From the NCBI GenBank assembly GCA_021795255.1, contig JAJYPQ010000141.1:1-8523 (forward strand): a DNA stretch of 8,523 nt, given 5' to 3'. The notes beneath the pieces are model-generated. The model searched no databases, was not told where the DNA came from, and worked only from the letters and a program-made list of their open reading frames with translations. Below are positions 7,888-8,523 of the stretch, piece after piece. Each line of letters starts with the position of its first letter. Positions within the stretch are counted from its first letter, which is position 1. Both the position numbers and the translations under genes were made by a program. The DNA comes from Pseudomonadota bacterium (lineage in GTDB: Bacteria > Pseudomonadota > Gammaproteobacteria > Acidiferrobacterales > Acidiferrobacteraceae).

Positions 7888-8175
7888 ATGCCCGCAGTCG
7901 CGTGCCCGGTTCCCGGTGGCGCCCTTTTGCGGGACTTTTACCTGAACGGCCGCGGCGCCGGTGTGCGGCCGGACCTGCAAAAGCGTGTTGGCCGCATACT
8001 GGATGCCTTGAATCAGGCGCGGGCGTTGACGGACCTGGCATTTCCCGGCTTCGGACTTCATCCGTTGCGCAGAACGCCCAAGCGTTGTGCGCTATCGGTC
8101 AATGGCCCGTGGCGCATCACCTTCGAGTGAGTGGAGGCTGGCGCGTGGCGTCTGGACCTGGAGCAGTATCACTAG
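7888..8175 (+). pseudogene. HigB-type toxin gene interrupted by an in-frame TGA
   Basis: The intact part resembles HigB (RelE-superfamily) toxins, ribosome-dependent mRNA-cleaving proteins. Matching blocks are LRDFYLNGRGAGVRPDLQKR (15-33), LDALNQARALTDLAFPGFGLHPL (38-60 in part) and SVNGPWRITFE (70-80). A TGA stop follows at 8128-8130, codon 81. Reading through it in the same frame gives a W-to-H tail ending LDLEQYH and a TAG at 8173-8175, exactly the family's usual C-terminal ending. The full reading frame would be 95 codons including both stops, close to the usual 92 or so residues. The TGA replaces a position where relatives often have Trp (TGG) or Phe, so one substitution explains it. The first 14 residues (Pro/Gly-rich) fit the family poorly. 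GAGG at 7878-7881 is 6 nt before the ATG. No HigA antitoxin is visible downstream. It is either a nonfunctional remnant or a shortened toxin of 80 residues. Confidence 0.75.
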
Positions 8176-8300
8176 CAAAGAAGCGTGAGACGAGAAAGAG
8201 GTACGAGGTCGGTGACTTGTATGTCGTGGATTTTGTCATGTCGGCCGGGGGCAAAACGGCGCCTGTGCGGTTGGTGGGGATAATCCGCGGAGAGGAATAG
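8145..8300 (+). CDS. Small ORF, 51 residues, faintly MazF/PemK-like start
   Basis: I do not recognise this gene securely. The GTG at 8145 has a good Shine-Dalgarno, GGAGG at 8133-8137, 7 nt upstream. The start lies inside the tail of the broken toxin, in another frame. The product has a basic N-terminal stretch (KKRETRKR, residues 12-19). It then reads YEVGDLYVVDF (20-30) and ends with VRLVGIIRGEE. The GDLYVVDF block, a glycine pair, then an Arg before a hydrophobic strand recall the first two strands of MazF/PemK toxins (GDLIWVDF and RPAVVLS in E. coli MazF). The remaining 60-70 residues of such a toxin are absent. It could be a truncated toxin, an unrelated small protein, or a chance frame. 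No HTH or antitoxin signature is seen, though it sits where higA would be. Confidence 0.35.
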   Translation: MASGPGAVSLAKKRETRKRYEVGDLYVVDFVMSAGGKTAPVRLVGIIRGEE

Positions 8301-8313
8301 GCCGTGCCCCCAC

Positions 8314-8323
8314 AAGGAGGAGG
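8314..8323 (+). promoter_or_regulatory. Strong Shine-Dalgarno before the 42-residue ORF
   Basis: AAGGAGGAGG, a near-perfect anti-Shine-Dalgarno complement, ends 9 nt before the ATG at 8333. It is the strongest such site in the window, and the main reason to think the short ORF is translated. Confidence 0.6.
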
Positions 8324-8332
8324 TTGTCTACA

Positions 8333-8461
8333 ATGGAAGTACCACGTCTGGTCAGTTGTTACGTGCGCAAGCTGGCATTGCGAGGTGGATATGAAAACGC
8401 TGGGTCTATCCGGATTTCCCCACGCTATTTGAGGCAGATTCCTGAGCTTGCCGGGAGATAA
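8333..8461 (+). CDS. Small basic ORF, 42 residues, unknown function
   Basis: I do not recognise this family. The frame starts at an ATG preceded by a very strong Shine-Dalgarno and ends in TAA at 8459-8461, 6 nt before the left arm of a large hairpin. The product is basic, with Arg at 5, 12, 17, 27, 31, 34 and 42, and has no hydrophobic helix long enough to span a membrane. Its end, SIRISPRYLRQIPELAGR, weakly recalls the region before the GRWL motif of SymE-like proteins, but it stops there, so any such link is a guess. Placed before a masked ribosome-binding site, it could be a leader peptide whose translation affects the downstream gene. It could equally be a small protein or a gene remnant. 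Confidence 0.4.
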   Translation: MEVPRLVSCYVRKLALRGGYENAGSIRISPRYLRQIPELAGR

Positions 8462-8467
8462 AAACAC

Positions 8468-8516
8468 GGGTCTCATACCCTCTTTGGTTGACGCCAATCA
8501 ACAAGAGGAGAGACCC
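8468..8516 (+). promoter_or_regulatory. Long hairpin masking the ribosome-binding site of the next gene
   Basis: The outer arms GGGTCTC (8468-8474) and GAGACCC (8510-8516) are perfect 7-bp complements. Inside them CTCTT (8480-8484) pairs with AAGAG (8503-8507). TGGTTG (8485-8490) pairs with CAATCA (8495-8500) through one G-T wobble, around the loop ACGC. There is a 5-nt internal bulge on the left, a 2-nt one on each side of the right-arm AAGAG. The right arm holds the Shine-Dalgarno (AGAGGAG, 8504-8510) and ends at the base before the ATG at 8517. In mRNA this would hide the ribosome-binding site. It could be a translational switch, or a subterminal hairpin of a mobile element, as IS200 uses to repress its transposase. 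Confidence 0.6.
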
Positions 8517-8523
8517 ATGAGCA
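8517..8523 (+). CDS. Start of a further gene, only Met-Ser visible
   Basis: An ATG follows a good Shine-Dalgarno (GGAG at 8507-8510, 6 nt spacing) held in the preceding hairpin. Only Met-Ser and one further base are in the window, so the product cannot be named. The ribosome-binding site and its placement are the only evidence. Confidence 0.4.

Noticed and set aside
8117..8497. Minus-strand open frame of 126 codons across the small-gene tail
   Set aside because: No recognisable motif and no clear ribosome-binding site. It is antisense to the HigB tail and the two small ORFs with good plus-strand sites.
7663..8523. CRISPR array, tRNA gene or integron attC site in the non-operon tail
   Set aside because: No regularly spaced direct repeats, no cloverleaf, and no paired GTTRRRY-type core sites were found.

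Overview
The window looks like chromosomal DNA of a moderately GC-rich proteobacterium. An EnvZ/OmpR-type two-component pair and a three-part RND efflux operon point to a Gram-negative. The close resemblance of the regulator to the OmpR clade favours Gammaproteobacteria, with Betaproteobacteria less likely. This taxonomic call is by eye only.

Positions 1-1744 are on the minus strand. They carry a response regulator very like OmpR (1040-1744), followed by an EnvZ-like membrane sensor kinase (1076 down to the window edge). The kinase is cut off after its N box. The two genes overlap and are almost certainly co-transcribed. Positions 1745-1919 form a divergent control region. It holds two tandem 10-bp OmpR-like half-sites (1816-1835), a third copy 32 bp further on (1858-1867), and a possible -10 hexamer at 1875-1880.

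Positions 1920-7662 are a plus-strand operon for a complete tripartite efflux pump. In order it encodes a NodT/OprM-type outer-membrane factor with a lipoprotein signal, a periplasmic adaptor that starts in an ATGA overlap with it, and an HAE-1/AcrB-type RND permease of 1028 residues. The permease keeps the proton-relay residues: an Asp pair in TM4, a Lys in TM10 and an Arg near TM11. The simplest reading is that the divergent OmpR/EnvZ-like pair senses envelope stress or a toxic compound and controls the pump through the GTTACA-type sites.

Positions 7663-8523 differ in character and have no gene of ordinary length. An imperfect hairpin directly follows the permease stop. A HigB-type (RelE-superfamily) toxin gene is then interrupted by an in-frame TGA close to its end, and no HigA antitoxin follows. 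Next come two small ORFs with strong ribosome-binding sites (51 and 42 codons). The last feature is a long hairpin whose right arm contains the Shine-Dalgarno sequence of a gene that begins at 8517 and runs out of the window. This tail looks like an accessory or decaying stretch. The broken toxin, the small ORFs and the RBS-masking hairpin are the parts most worth a second look.
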